Source: Clostridia bacterium (GTDB lineage Bacteria; Bacillota; Clostridia; Oscillospirales; Acutalibacteraceae). Taken from it: a stretch of DNA of 64,000 nucleotides. The DNA is taken from NCBI GenBank assembly GCA_017395425.1, contig JAFPUM010000061.1, positions 1-64,000 of the forward strand, given 5' to 3'. Of this stretch, positions 52,581 to 61,425 are shown one piece after another (the first letter of the stretch is position 1; every line of letters starts with the position of its first letter). The notes beneath the pieces were generated by a model. That model did not search any database, was not told the DNA's origin, and was given only the letters and a program-made list of their open reading frames with translations. The position numbers and the translations under genes were made by a program.

Positions 52581-52651
52581 CACTCATTACGCATTACGAA
52601 TTCCGCATTCCGCATTACGCATTACGCATTCCTCATTACGAATTGCATTTA
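52581..52651 (-). repeat. 7-mer tandem repeat starting at the htrA stop codon
   Basis: On the minus strand ten heptamers run from the TAA: TAAATGC, AATTCGT, AATGAGG, AATGCGT twice, AATGCGG twice, AATTCGT, AATGCGT, AATGAGT. Longest of the set, and roughly complementary to the glgA-side array. Confidence 0.9.
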
Positions 52652-53890
52652 TCCTTTGTATTCTTCGAGGGTGATGGTAGCGCGGTAATCCTGACCGTTG
52701 CGGCGGATAATCATTTCCACGGTGTCGCCGACCGAATGCTTCTTGACGGCGGCGTTCAGTTCACTGTCGCTGGATACCTCTACGCCGTCAAAGGAGATGA
52801 TCATGTCGCCTGCTTCCAAGCCCGCTTTGGCAGCGGAAGAACCACTTTCCACCTTGGTGATGTAAAGACCGGGTTCGCTCACGCCGTACATCCACGCGGC
52901 GGTGCGGCTGGTGACGGACATCACCGAAACACCGAGGCTGACGCGTCCCTTGACATAGCCGTACTGCATCATATCAGAGAAGACCGACCGAACCTTGTTG
53001 ACCGGAATGGCAAAGCCCAGACCTTCGATGTCGGAACCGGAAGATTTGGCGTTGACAATGCCGATGAGGTTGCCGCTGTCATTGAAGAGACCGCCGCCCG
53101 AATTGCCGGGGTTGATGGCGGCGCTGGTCTGGAGCAGCGTCATGACTTCGCCGTCAATTTCAATCTGACGGTCAAGGGCGCTCACAATACCGCTGGTAAC
53201 AGTGCCGCCGAGCTGTCCGAGAGGATTGCCGATGGCGATAGCGGTTTCACCCACGCGGAGGTTATAATTTTCGGGAGCAAGCACGGCGGGGGTCAGACCG
53301 CTCGCGTCGATTTTGAGCAGCGCGAGGTCGTCCTGCGAATCATCGCCCACGAGCGTAGCAGTATAGGACTGCCCGTTGCGCAAGGTGACGGTGATGGACT
53401 GTGCGCCGTCAATGACGTGATGATTGGTCATGATATAGCCGTCCACGGTAAAGATGACGCCGCTGCCCGCGCCCTGAGAGATGTACTGTCCCATGAAGCC
53501 GTTGGTGGAGACCACTTCGGTGGTAATTTCCACGACGGAATCCGCGACTGCCGCCGCGACGTCCGCCACAGAATAGGCGCTCTGGCTGCTCTGGGTGGAG
53601 GTGCGGTCGATTGCCTGGAAGACCACGCTGGTGCCGTCGTCGGCTTTGAGTACCGTCTGAGTGCCGCCGCCCAGCCGGGAACCGAGATAGCCGCCCGACA
53701 GACCGACCACCGCTGCCGCCAGAATGGAAATCAGCACGGTGCCTACATTGATGCCGCTCTTTTTGGCGGGCTGTGCCGCGTTGTACGCCGGGACGGTGTA
53801 CTGTGTCTGCTGATACTGCGGCACCTGATTCTGCTGCTGCTGCGGATAATTGTATCCGTAGTTGCCGTTGCTGTTGTTATTATTGTTCAT
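52649..53890 (-). CDS. HtrA-type serine protease with PDZ domain
   Basis: 413 residues. A Gln/Asn-rich cytoplasmic start (MNNNNNSNGNYGYNYPQQQ), a membrane helix (about residues 46-66, VGTVLISILAAAVVGLSGGYLG), then a trypsin-like domain with the triad His (TNHHVIDGA), Asp (DDLALLKID) and Ser (NPGNSGGGLF), and a C-terminal PDZ domain (GLYITKVESGSSAAKAGLEAGD). It would degrade misfolded proteins outside the membrane. I start at the ATG at 53890, with AAGGAG ahead. Single gene; its end is marked by a heptamer repeat. Confidence 0.92.
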   Translation of the reverse strand: MNNNNNSNGNYGYNYPQQQQNQVPQYQQTQYTVPAYNAAQPAKKSGINVGTVLISILAAAVVGLSGGYLGSRLGGGTQTVLKADDGTSVVFQAIDRTSTQSSQSAYSVADVAAAVADSVVEITTEVVSTNGFMGQYISQGAGSGVIFTVDGYIMTNHHVIDGAQSITVTLRNGQSYTATLVGDDSQDDLALLKIDASGLTPAVLAPENYNLRVGETAIAIGNPLGQLGGTVTSGIVSALDRQIEIDGEVMTLLQTSAAINPGNSGGGLFNDSGNLIGIVNAKSSGSDIEGLGFAIPVNKVRSVFSDMMQYGYVKGRVSLGVSVMSVTSRTAAWMYGVSEPGLYITKVESGSSAAKAGLEAGDMIISFDGVEVSSDSELNAAVKKHSVGDTVEMIIRRNGQDYRATITLEEYKG

Positions 53891-54159
53891 GATACAAGAC
53901 TCCTTTGTATGAAGTTCAAAGAAGCAGCGGAACGGGTTTCTGTGCTTCATTGATTCCAGTATATTCCGGAATAGTGATAGCCGCATGATTGAAATAAAAA
54001 CAAATTTTGTGAGTTGCGTTATGATTTTATGAAAAATCTGACGGAAAAAATTCCTTGGCAGTTCACACACCGTCGGGGATTGTGTGATAAGATATCCATA
54101 ACAACGCGCGGTGCTCCGTATGAACGGAGCGCCGCCGACAGAGAGGAACGGGATTGACT

Positions 54160-55725
54160 ATGGAAGCAAAGGTATCCAATGATAAAAAGCGCCGTACCGT
54201 GATCAGCTACGCGGGCGTGGCGGCAATCTTGCTGGCGGTGGCGCTGCTGTACGGACTGTGGGACAAGAGCGAAGGAAAGACCGCTTCGGAAGCCGCTCAG
54301 ACGGCAGTGTCCGAGAGCGATTATTATGTTCAGACCATCTCGGATACCGACGTCAATATGGATGATGTGGACATTGAACGTGTGAAGGTGACGGAGCTAC
54401 TGCAAATCGTGGAAAGCGACGGCGACTGGGGCGGCGAATCCATGGTGCAGCGCACACAGCTTTTTACGGTGGATATCCTGACCGGTTCCTACAAGGGCGA
54501 GAGCGCTGTGATGACGCTCGATCTCACGGATATCACCGGCACCGGCAAGGGCGTGATTGAAGCCAAGGTGGGCGACCGTCTGCTGGGCTACTTTGTCACC
54601 GACGAGAGCACCGGCGCACTGGTGGGAACCTGTACCGGCTTTCAGCGGGATCTGCCGCTGCTCTGGCTGGGCATAGGATTGATCCTGTTGATGCTGCTCT
54701 TTTTCGGACGGGAGGGATTCAAATCCTTCGCGGCGCTGGCGGTCACCTGCGTGATACTGATTTTTGTGATGATTCCGCTGGTGTACCACGGCATGGATCC
54801 CATTCTGGCGGTGGCTGTTTTCGGCTTTGCCACGATTGTGGTGACGCTGCTGATGGTATACGGACCGTCTGCCTCTTCCCTGTCGGCTGGCTGCGGCGCG
54901 ATAGGCGGTGTACTCACAGCGGCGCTGATTGCCTATGGCATGAAGAACATGATCTGGATCACCGGAACGGTGGAAGAGGATTCCATCAGCCTGCTCTACA
55001 CCGACAACGGCAGCAAGCTCGACGTTTCCGCCATTATGTTTGCCGCTATCGTTATCGGCAGTCTGGGCGGCACGATTGACGTCAGCGTGTCGATTGCTTC
55101 CTCACTCGAGGAACTCAAAGACAAAATGGGTGAATCCATCACCGGCTGGGAACTGGCGCGTTCGGGCATGACGGTGGGACGCAGCATCATGGGCGCGTCG
55201 CTCAACACGATGATTCTCGCCTATGTGGGCAGTTCCTTCCAACTGCTCATGCTGTTCAGCGCGTATCATATGAATATGATCGATATCATCAATCACGAGA
55301 TGATCGCGGTAGAACTGCTGCGTTCCCTCGCGGGCTGTTTCGGACTGCTGATGACCGTGCCGATTACGTCGCTGGTTGCGGCGGTTGTGAGCAGCGGCGG
55401 CAACATGGGGACGTTCCATTCGGCTGCCGCGGAAACATTCCTGGAATGGAAAGATCGGCTGGGACATTTCTGGCGTCGTTCTGTCGAGGAAGCCGGGCAG
55501 CAGCGCGGCGAAGAAAAAGAAGAAGCCGCGCCGGTCAATCTATTTGAACGGGCAAAGGAACATTACCGTGACACCGGGCTGGACAGCAGCGGCGTGGACG
55601 AATATGAGGGCTTGGCGCAGGCACAGCCGGAAGACACGTCTGATGACGGCAATGCGGAACGTCCGCGCAAACATTCCCGCCGTCCCGCTTTTGATGACGG
55701 CTTTACCGATGATTTTGACGATTAA
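54160..55725 (+). CDS. YibE/F family membrane protein
   Basis: 521 residues. One N-terminal helix, an outside domain of about 110 residues (VKVTELLQIVESDGDWGGES, VMTLDLTDITGTGKGVIEAKVGDRLLGYFV), then about seven membrane segments (LLWLGIGLILLMLLFFGREGF, LAVTCVILIFVMIPLVYHG) as in YibE/F, and a charged cytoplasmic tail of about 80 residues. The role is unknown. I start at the ATG at 54160, with AGAGGAACGG ahead; a TTG at 54154 is possible. YfbR follows after 20 bases. Confidence 0.85.
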   Translation: MEAKVSNDKKRRTVISYAGVAAILLAVALLYGLWDKSEGKTASEAAQTAVSESDYYVQTISDTDVNMDDVDIERVKVTELLQIVESDGDWGGESMVQRTQLFTVDILTGSYKGESAVMTLDLTDITGTGKGVIEAKVGDRLLGYFVTDESTGALVGTCTGFQRDLPLLWLGIGLILLMLLFFGREGFKSFAALAVTCVILIFVMIPLVYHGMDPILAVAVFGFATIVVTLLMVYGPSASSLSAGCGAIGGVLTAALIAYGMKNMIWITGTVEEDSISLLYTDNGSKLDVSAIMFAAIVIGSLGGTIDVSVSIASSLEELKDKMGESITGWELARSGMTVGRSIMGASLNTMILAYVGSSFQLLMLFSAYHMNMIDIINHEMIAVELLRSLAGCFGLLMTVPITSLVAAVVSSGGNMGTFHSAAAETFLEWKDRLGHFWRRSVEEAGQQRGEEKEEAAPVNLFERAKEHYRDTGLDSSGVDEYEGLAQAQPEDTSDDGNAERPRKHSRRPAFDDGFTDDFDD

Positions 55726-55745
55726 AAGGAGCTATGGGGGTATCT

Positions 55746-56363
55746 ATGACAGACCGTTCGGAACAGAATTCCTTTTTCGCGATTGTTGCCCGCATGAAGT
55801 ACATCGACCGCTGGGCACTCATGCGCAATACGCACAGTGAAAATCTGAGTGAACACTCGCTGGATACGGCGATGATTGCTCACGCGCTGGCGGTAATGCG
55901 CAACAAACGGTTCGGCGGGCAGGTCAATCCCGAACGCGCGGCGCTGCTGGCGCTGTTCCACGACGTGCCGGAAGTGATGACGGGAGATATGCCCACGCCG
56001 GTGAAATATTTCAGTCCTGCGATCCGCTCGGCTTATGCGGAGGTGGAAACCGCGGCGGAACAGGAATTGCTGTCGCTGCTGCCGGATGATTTGCGGGAGG
56101 AATACCGTCCGCTGATCACCCATGAGGGGGAGGACGCGGAGCTGCTGCTCATTGTGAAATGTGCCGATAAACTCAGCGCGCTCATCAAGTGCATGGAGGA
56201 AGAAAAAGCCTGCAACCGGGAATTTGGCGCGGCGCGTACTGCCACGGAGCAGGCAATCCGCGAGATGGGGCTGCCCGAAGGCATCGCGTTTCTGGAAACC
56301 TTCATCCCCCCCTTCTCGCTGACACTGGATGAACAGAAGAAAAGAATAAAGAATAAAGAATAA
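55746..56363 (+). CDS. YfbR-like 5'-deoxynucleotidase (HD domain)
   Basis: 205 residues. The HD metal site is seen in EHSLDTAMIAHALAVMRN and ALFHDVPEVMTGDMPTPVKYF, as in YfbR, which removes phosphate from deoxynucleoside 5'-monophosphates. The ATG at 55746 fits spacing better than the ATG at 55734, which sits only two bases behind AGGAG. The last codons (RIKNKE) and the stop lie in a heptamer repeat. Confidence 0.88.
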   Translation: MTDRSEQNSFFAIVARMKYIDRWALMRNTHSENLSEHSLDTAMIAHALAVMRNKRFGGQVNPERAALLALFHDVPEVMTGDMPTPVKYFSPAIRSAYAEVETAAEQELLSLLPDDLREEYRPLITHEGEDAELLLIVKCADKLSALIKCMEEEKACNREFGAARTATEQAIREMGLPEGIAFLETFIPPFSLTLDEQKKRIKNKE

Positions 56364-56370
56364 AGAATAT
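56343..56370 (+). repeat. 7-mer tandem repeat over the yfbR stop codon
   Basis: AGAATAA three times then AGAATAT. The first two TAA are out of frame; the third is the stop. Confidence 0.88.
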
Positions 56371-56448
56371 TGGATAATGAGAAATTGCGGAGTGCGGGCG
56401 GGTATCATCAGAAATTTCTTCAAAAATAAAATCAATGGTGTAAAATTA

Positions 56449-56477
56449 TTGACATTTTATGAAATTTACGTTAATAT
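56449..56477 (+). promoter_or_regulatory. Promoter of the Ala/Pro-rich membrane protein and lipoprotein
   Basis: TTGACA, 17 bases, TAATAT. Confidence 0.75.
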
Positions 56478-56557
56478 AATAAGTGGTATTTTGTGACAAG
56501 AATCGGGTGAGGATATCATACACTATTTTTGTCCGATCCAGAAAGGAAGATTGATTC

Positions 56558-57607
56558 ATGGAGAATAAAAACAACCAGTCAATGCCCACCGTGGCGGAAA
56601 TCATGAAGGAAGTCACACAGATTTCAAGCGCGGCTGCTTCGGAAGTCCCGTCGGTGGACAGCATTCAGACGCCGAGTGTGTCGGATATTCCCGCCATGCC
56701 GCAGGTGGACGCGGTCACGTCAGCGGCACAGGCATATGAAACGGGACAGGCTGCTGCGACCGCCTCAACCGCGCCGACCGCACAGCCCGCTCAGAATGTG
56801 TCCGCCGCTCCTGCTGCCCAGCCTGCTCCGGCCGCGCCGACTGCCCAGCCCTATTCCTATCAGCCGGTACAGCAGTACAGCAGCGACGGACTGGTTTTCC
56901 CCAAACGCAAGCTCAGTGTGGGAGGTTTGATCACGCTGATTTTAGGTGCGCTGCTTTCGTTTGGCGGTCTGATTCTGGGCATCGGTGACGTGGCAGTACT
57001 GACAGAGACAATGCAAAGCGGTACACTGGAAGCATTCAGTATTGTGGCGTTTATTATTTTGCTGCTGCCGCTGCTGTTTGGTATTCTGCTGCTGGTGCTG
57101 GGTATCAGGCATCTGCATAAGAAAAGCACGCCAACAGTCAATCCCACAGTGGTGACAATCAACGCGAATACTGCCGCTAACCCTGCGCCTGTGACCTATG
57201 CGACGCAGAACGTCCCGACACCCACGACGCTTCCGAATACCACGGCAACCACCCCCACAACCGGCGCTGCCGCCACTGCATCCACCGGTGCGACCCCGAC
57301 GGCGACCAACTACGATTACGCCCAGATAGCTGCCCTTCAGGACGAGACCGATAAGGTCTGCCGCAGGCGGGGACGCGGCACCGCGCTGGGTTCGCTGGCG
57401 CTGACTGCCCTTTTCTGGGTGCTGGCGCTGGCGCTGGATCGGATTGCGTTTGCCATGCTGATTCTGCCGATTTTCCTCGCGATATCCTCGCTGCGGTTTT
57501 CCCGCGGCAAATCCTTCCTGGGCTGGCTTTCGCTGATTATCTCGATTTTCTCTCCCATTTTCTTTATTATGGTGTTGATTATGGGACTTCAGAGCATGGC
57601 TGGCTGA
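56558..57607 (+). CDS. Membrane protein with Ala/Pro/Thr-rich segments, unknown function
   Basis: 349 residues; family not recognised. Residues 1-115 are polar and Ala/Pro/Gln-rich; then two membrane helices (about 122-145 and 160-186), a Thr/Pro/Ala/Asn-rich loop of about 85 residues, and two or three more helices at the end (LTALFWVLALALDRIAFAMLILPIFLAISSL, WLSLIISIFSPIFFIMVLIMGL). With the even number of helices the loop and both ends would face the cytoplasm, or the loop may be short of the membrane. The ATG at 56558 has AAAGGAAG ahead. The lipoprotein gene follows after 43 bases. Confidence 0.72.
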   Translation: MENKNNQSMPTVAEIMKEVTQISSAAASEVPSVDSIQTPSVSDIPAMPQVDAVTSAAQAYETGQAAATASTAPTAQPAQNVSAAPAAQPAPAAPTAQPYSYQPVQQYSSDGLVFPKRKLSVGGLITLILGALLSFGGLILGIGDVAVLTETMQSGTLEAFSIVAFIILLLPLLFGILLLVLGIRHLHKKSTPTVNPTVVTINANTAANPAPVTYATQNVPTPTTLPNTTATTPTTGAAATASTGATPTATNYDYAQIAALQDETDKVCRRRGRGTALGSLALTALFWVLALALDRIAFAMLILPIFLAISSLRFSRGKSFLGWLSLIISIFSPIFFIMVLIMGLQSMAG

Positions 57608-57650
57608 GGACAGGGCAAATACATTCATCAAATGAAGGAGTTTGAAACAT

Positions 57651-58319
57651 ATGAAGCACAAATTTTCAATATTGGCAGCGCTGGTGCTGTCTGTGGCGAT
57701 GCTGCTGACCGGCTGTGCGTCCGGTGAAGGGGGCAAGGTCAGCGGTTCTGACCAAGCCGCCGACACGGCATGGAATCCCGAAGTGACGCAGCGTTCCGTC
57801 CTGAAAGAAGAGGGAAGTCCCTGCGGTGTGGTGTATTTTCTCTATGATGACATTTACGACGCATACAACCACGATATAACGACTGACCGTGACTATTTCA
57901 AGAACATCATTGAAAAAAGCGTTTATAAGGAAGAATTTCCGTTTCTCACTTCCGTGCCGGACGATCACTGGGCAGGAACAGCGGGCGGCTGCGATTTCTA
58001 TCTGATTATTCCAGCCGACGAGCATTCCAAAGTAGAGGTTGTCACGCTGGAACTGGCTGGAGACGACGATGTGGTATCCTTCAACACGGTGGACACCATC
58101 TATCAGCAGGATGACGGCGCGCCCTTCCTGCTCAAGTGCAATGTCAGCGATATTTTCCCGGAAATCCGCATGATTATCACCGACAGCAACGGCGACGTCT
58201 TTGAATGGAGCCCGATGATCAGTATGCGGGACGGCAGCGTTTTCCTTACGGGTGAAGACGGACGCAAGGCGCATGATTTCACCCATTATCCCGAAGGAAT
58301 TCCGGAAACGGATGAATAA
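57651..58319 (+). CDS. Lipoprotein of unknown function
   Basis: 222 residues. The signal MKHKFSILAALVLSVAMLLTGC ends in the lipobox LTGC, so it should be lipid-anchored on the outer face of the membrane. The mature part (about 200 residues) is mixed strand/helix (GVVYFLYDDIYDAYNHDI, HWAGTAGGCDFYLIIPADEHSK, CNVSDIFPEIRMIITDSNGDVF) and acidic; I do not recognise the family. The ATG at 57651 has GAAGGAG ahead. Second gene of the operon from 56449. Confidence 0.78.
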   Translation: MKHKFSILAALVLSVAMLLTGCASGEGGKVSGSDQAADTAWNPEVTQRSVLKEEGSPCGVVYFLYDDIYDAYNHDITTDRDYFKNIIEKSVYKEEFPFLTSVPDDHWAGTAGGCDFYLIIPADEHSKVEVVTLELAGDDDVVSFNTVDTIYQQDDGAPFLLKCNVSDIFPEIRMIITDSNGDVFEWSPMISMRDGSVFLTGEDGRKAHDFTHYPEGIPETDE

Positions 58320-58354
58320 GGTTTTTGTGTAAAAAAAAATTTACCATGTAAATA

Positions 58355-58413
58355 AAATGCCCTGCGCAGTGCTGCATGATTTCAAACCATGCATCGCTAT
58401 ACAGGGCGTTTTG
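58355..58413. terminator. Terminator between the lipoprotein gene and the CpsB-like gene
   Basis: AAAATGCCCTG pairs with CAGGGCGTTTT; an inner GCATG/CATGC stem extends it. Serves both convergent genes. Confidence 0.82.
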
Positions 58414-58428
58414 TTTATGTCTGAGGGT

Positions 58429-58456
58429 ATTATTCCAATTATTCCAATTATTCCAA
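58429..58456 (-). repeat. 9-mer tandem repeat over the CpsB-like gene stop codon
   Basis: On the minus strand TTGGAATAA three times; the first unit codes Leu-Glu-stop, so three stops stand in the same frame. Confidence 0.85.
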
Positions 58457-59143
58457 TCCAGCGAACAGTCGTTCCACTATCACACTCGGCTCGTATTTTT
58501 TCATCTGCTTGCCCAGTACGTCGAAATTGGACTTGCGCCCGGTCAGGTTGTGGCAATCCGTGCCGAAAACCAGAGGATATTCGTCCTTGACAAGCTGTTT
58601 GAGCAGCTTTTTGGCTTTGCGGTCAGAGAAGGTACTGAGGTTAAACTGGAAAATGGCGTCGGGAATATTGAGAATATCCGCGTAGTCCTTGGTGCTGTAC
58701 ATATCCACATAACGATCCAGATGGGCAATCATGATCTGCTTGCGGGTCCGGTAGGAAATTTCCTCAATCTCTTCCGCCATCCACTTGTGATAGGATTCAA
58801 ATAACGGCAGTTCGATCAGCAGGGTATTCATTTCTGCGCAGCTCAACGAAGCGATATCCTTCACTTCGGAAAGATTGCGCTCCAGCGCGACTTCGGCGGC
58901 AAGCAGGATACGGGGCATGCCGTCGAAGGCGTGCGCTTTGACTTCTTCAAAGGCGGTCTGACGGTTTTCGAGAAACCGGCTGACAGACTGCTGATGATGA
59001 CGGTAGTGCGGCGTGGCAATGACGGTGCGGACGCCCTGCGCCGCCTGCATATGGAGCAGACCCAGGCTGACGTCAAGATCGGCAGCCCCGTCGTCTATCC
59101 CCGGCAAAATATGACAATGAAAATCGGTATCAAAAAAGGACAT
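58448..59143 (-). CDS. CpsB/CapC-type tyrosine-protein phosphatase (PHP family)
   Basis: 231 residues. The metal-binding PHP motifs are FHCHILPGIDDGA at residues 7-20, TPHYRHHQQ, LIELPLF and MIAHLDRYVDMY, VFGTDCHN. Such enzymes remove phosphate from the Tyr-rich tail of the autokinase beside them and so control capsule or exopolysaccharide export. I start at the ATG at 59143, with AAAGGCGG ahead; the longer frame has none. It follows the autokinase gene by 194 bases that hold a perfect 14-bp inverted repeat. Confidence 0.88.
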   Translation of the reverse strand: MSFFDTDFHCHILPGIDDGAADLDVSLGLLHMQAAQGVRTVIATPHYRHHQQSVSRFLENRQTAFEEVKAHAFDGMPRILLAAEVALERNLSEVKDIASLSCAEMNTLLIELPLFESYHKWMAEEIEEISYRTRKQIMIAHLDRYVDMYSTKDYADILNIPDAIFQFNLSTFSDRKAKKLLKQLVKDEYPLVFGTDCHNLTGRKSNFDVLGKQMKKYEPSVIVERLFAGLE

Positions 59144-59209
59144 AATGAGCCGCCTTTCGTGGTTTATGGAATCAAAAAAAATGGGTGTAAAGATGATATA
59201 GGGACAAAT

Positions 59210-59258
59210 CAACCACACGCAGGTTAAACGGCAAATGAGTGATGCCTGCGTGTGGTTG
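59210..59258 (-). promoter_or_regulatory. 14-bp perfect inverted repeat between autokinase and phosphatase genes
   Basis: CAACCACACGCAGG (59210-59223) and CCTGCGTGTGGTTG (59245-59258), loop 21 bases. No T-run follows on the minus strand, so it is a weak terminator there; it may lower phosphatase expression or protect the upstream message. Confidence 0.65.
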
Positions 59259-59337
59259 ATGGGCTTTTTGGGTGATTGCCCTCCCCTGTTCCTAAAACAG
59301 GCGCATATCGGGCGCTGTGAATGGGGAAAAAACGCGG

Positions 59338-61302
59338 CTAATTCTGCGCTTTCTGTTCCTTTTTACGGTTCTTTTTGTTACTCCTGGCATTCTCATTTCC
59401 GTAACCGTAGCCGCCGTAACCGTAGCCATAACCATATCCGCCGTCCGCGGAACTGGAATCGGTGAGAATGAAGCCCATGAGATTGGCTTTTGCCATATGG
59501 ATGGATTTGATGGCACGATCCAGTTCGGGATACTTGGTTTTGTTTTCACGCGCCGTCAGAATGAGTCCCGAAGCCTTGGAGGAAATAGTAAGTGCGTCAG
59601 ACACCAGATTGATGGGGGATGTGTCAATGAACACAAAGTCATACTCATCCGCCTGTGCCTTGATAAAGTCAATCATATAGGTGGAGCCGAGCAGTTCAGC
59701 AGGACTAGGCGTAGAGGGACCGGCGGAGAGGAAGTCCACGCCGGGACGCACATCACGGATCACCGCATCCTCAAAGGTATCAAAGCCCATCAGCACGCGC
59801 GAAAGACCGTGCTTGTTGCCCACCTTGAAATACTTGTAAATGGAGGGGTTGCGCAGATCGGAGTCAACCAGAAGCACCTTGGCGCCGATTTGCGCCATAC
59901 AGATTGCCAGATTGATGGCACTGGTGGTTTTGAGATCATTGGCGGTGGGACTGGTGATGACAAAGACGCCGTTTTTCATAGAAGAGAGGGAAAAGAGAAT
60001 ATTGGTGCGGATCAGGTTGTAGGCTGAAGTGATAGGAAAGGGAGTATTCTGATCCAGCAGGGTAGCGGTGGTAATAATCTTCTCGTTGTCCTCGTTTTTC
60101 TTTTTAAGTTTGGCGTTGAGATTGACGTCCTTTTTGGAGATACCCAGCGCTTTGGAAAATTTGAAGAAATCGGGTACGCTGCCCAGTACGGGAATGGCAT
60201 ATTTTTCTGTAAGTGTTTTTTCGTCACTGATAGTGGTTTTGGTAGCGGTGCGGATGAGATAAAAGACCGTCAACCCAAACAAACCAAAAAACGCAAAAAG
60301 AACCGTATATTTGGGTATACTGGGAGAACTGGGATATTCGGCAAGGGTGGGCTCGCCGATCGGCTTTACCGTACCGGAACCGACAATGTCCTCCAGCGCA
60401 CGGGAAGCGATATCGGCATAGGTGGTGCAGATGTCAAACGAAAGCTTGGGATCCTCGGTTTCGACGGTGATCATCAGCACTTCGGTGTTGTTGACCGCCG
60501 AGAAGGAGAGCGCCCCTTTAAGGTCGGCCTCGGTCAGATGACGGCTGCCGAGCTTTTTGATCACCTCATTCGTAATGGAATTGGTCTGGAGCATGACGAT
60601 GTAGGTATCCACCATCTTCTGGGACGCGTTGATTTCCTGAAGATTGACGGTAGTATTATCCGCAGTGGTGTCTCTTGTCGTAACATAAAGCATAGCGGAG
60701 GACTGATATTTCGGGGTAATGACAAACGTAGAAAGAGCAAAGCCGAGGATACCGCCGAGAAGGGTGATCAGCAGCAGGGATTTCCAGCGCTGCTTGAGAG
60801 AACGGAAAAACCGGAAAACGTCAATCTCGATGGTAGTGACGTTTTCATCCTTTCCTGCGGTCTGTGCGGCTTCTCCGTCCACAGGGGATTTGTCCGCCGA
60901 TTTTCCCGCAGAGGCATATTCCGCAACGGTTTTGTAAATCAGGGGAATCAGCTGAGAACAAGTCACCATCGTTGTCGCCGCAATCACCTTGTAGGCGGCG
61001 CTGCGGGTCTGTCGGGCGGTAAACACCGTCGCATCGAAGTCGGTAATTTTTTCCGCATCGCCGGAACGGGCAATGGATTCAATAGACTGTGCCGCATTGA
61101 CAGCAGTATCATAGGACGATTTTCCAAGTTGCGAAGCAGAATCTTTCGCGGACGGATCCTCCGTCAGCATCGCCCCGGCGGCAGATGAGGATGACCCTTT
61201 GGGACTGTTCTTTTTCTTGCGTTTCCGAAAAGTATTCAGATAGACCGAATTGATGGTAAAATCATCCACACTGGGGTTGTTTTTGTTTGACTTGTTATCC
61301 AA
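59338..61302 (-). CDS. Polysaccharide-synthesis tyrosine autokinase (Wzz-BY-kinase fusion)
   Basis: 654 residues. A long polar N-terminal extension (about 165 residues) precedes the Wzz part: helix near 190-212, outside domain (MLYVTTRDTTADNTTVNLQE..), second helix near 365-385. The BY-kinase follows with Walker A' VLLVDSDLRNPSIYKYF and Walker B YDFVFIDTSPI. Walker A is odd: SPTANDLKTT where relatives have PGEGKST, so only the Lys and Thr are kept. The end is a Tyr/Gly tail (YGYGYGYGGYGYGN) for autophosphorylation. It should control sugar-chain length and export. I choose the TTG at 61302 because AAGGAG lies seven bases ahead. Confidence 0.88.
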   Translation of the reverse strand: MDNKSNKNNPSVDDFTINSVYLNTFRKRKKKNSPKGSSSSAAGAMLTEDPSAKDSASQLGKSSYDTAVNAAQSIESIARSGDAEKITDFDATVFTARQTRSAAYKVIAATTMVTCSQLIPLIYKTVAEYASAGKSADKSPVDGEAAQTAGKDENVTTIEIDVFRFFRSLKQRWKSLLLITLLGGILGFALSTFVITPKYQSSAMLYVTTRDTTADNTTVNLQEINASQKMVDTYIVMLQTNSITNEVIKKLGSRHLTEADLKGALSFSAVNNTEVLMITVETEDPKLSFDICTTYADIASRALEDIVGSGTVKPIGEPTLAEYPSSPSIPKYTVLFAFFGLFGLTVFYLIRTATKTTISDEKTLTEKYAIPVLGSVPDFFKFSKALGISKKDVNLNAKLKKKNEDNEKIITTATLLDQNTPFPITSAYNLIRTNILFSLSSMKNGVFVITSPTANDLKTTSAINLAICMAQIGAKVLLVDSDLRNPSIYKYFKVGNKHGLSRVLMGFDTFEDAVIRDVRPGVDFLSAGPSTPSPAELLGSTYMIDFIKAQADEYDFVFIDTSPINLVSDALTISSKASGLILTARENKTKYPELDRAIKSIHMAKANLMGFILTDSSSADGGYGYGYGYGGYGYGNENARSNKKNRKKEQKAQN

Positions 61303-61396
61303 ACCGATTCTCCTTTTCACACACAAAATAATAGCGCATAGGGGAATTGCCAAGTAGAACGGCTGCTGTTAAGAGGCAGAAACCGTTCCGTGAAAT

Positions 61397-61425
61397 AGTA
61401 TAACCATTACGCCTGAAGTTGTCAA
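61397..61425 (-). promoter_or_regulatory. Promoter of the autokinase gene
   Basis: Minus strand TTGACA, 17 bases, TATACT. Confidence 0.8.

Noticed and set aside
52403..52651. CRISPR or integron-like repeats
   Set aside because: Units are 7 bases without spacers and occur next to stop codons; no cas genes or integrase.
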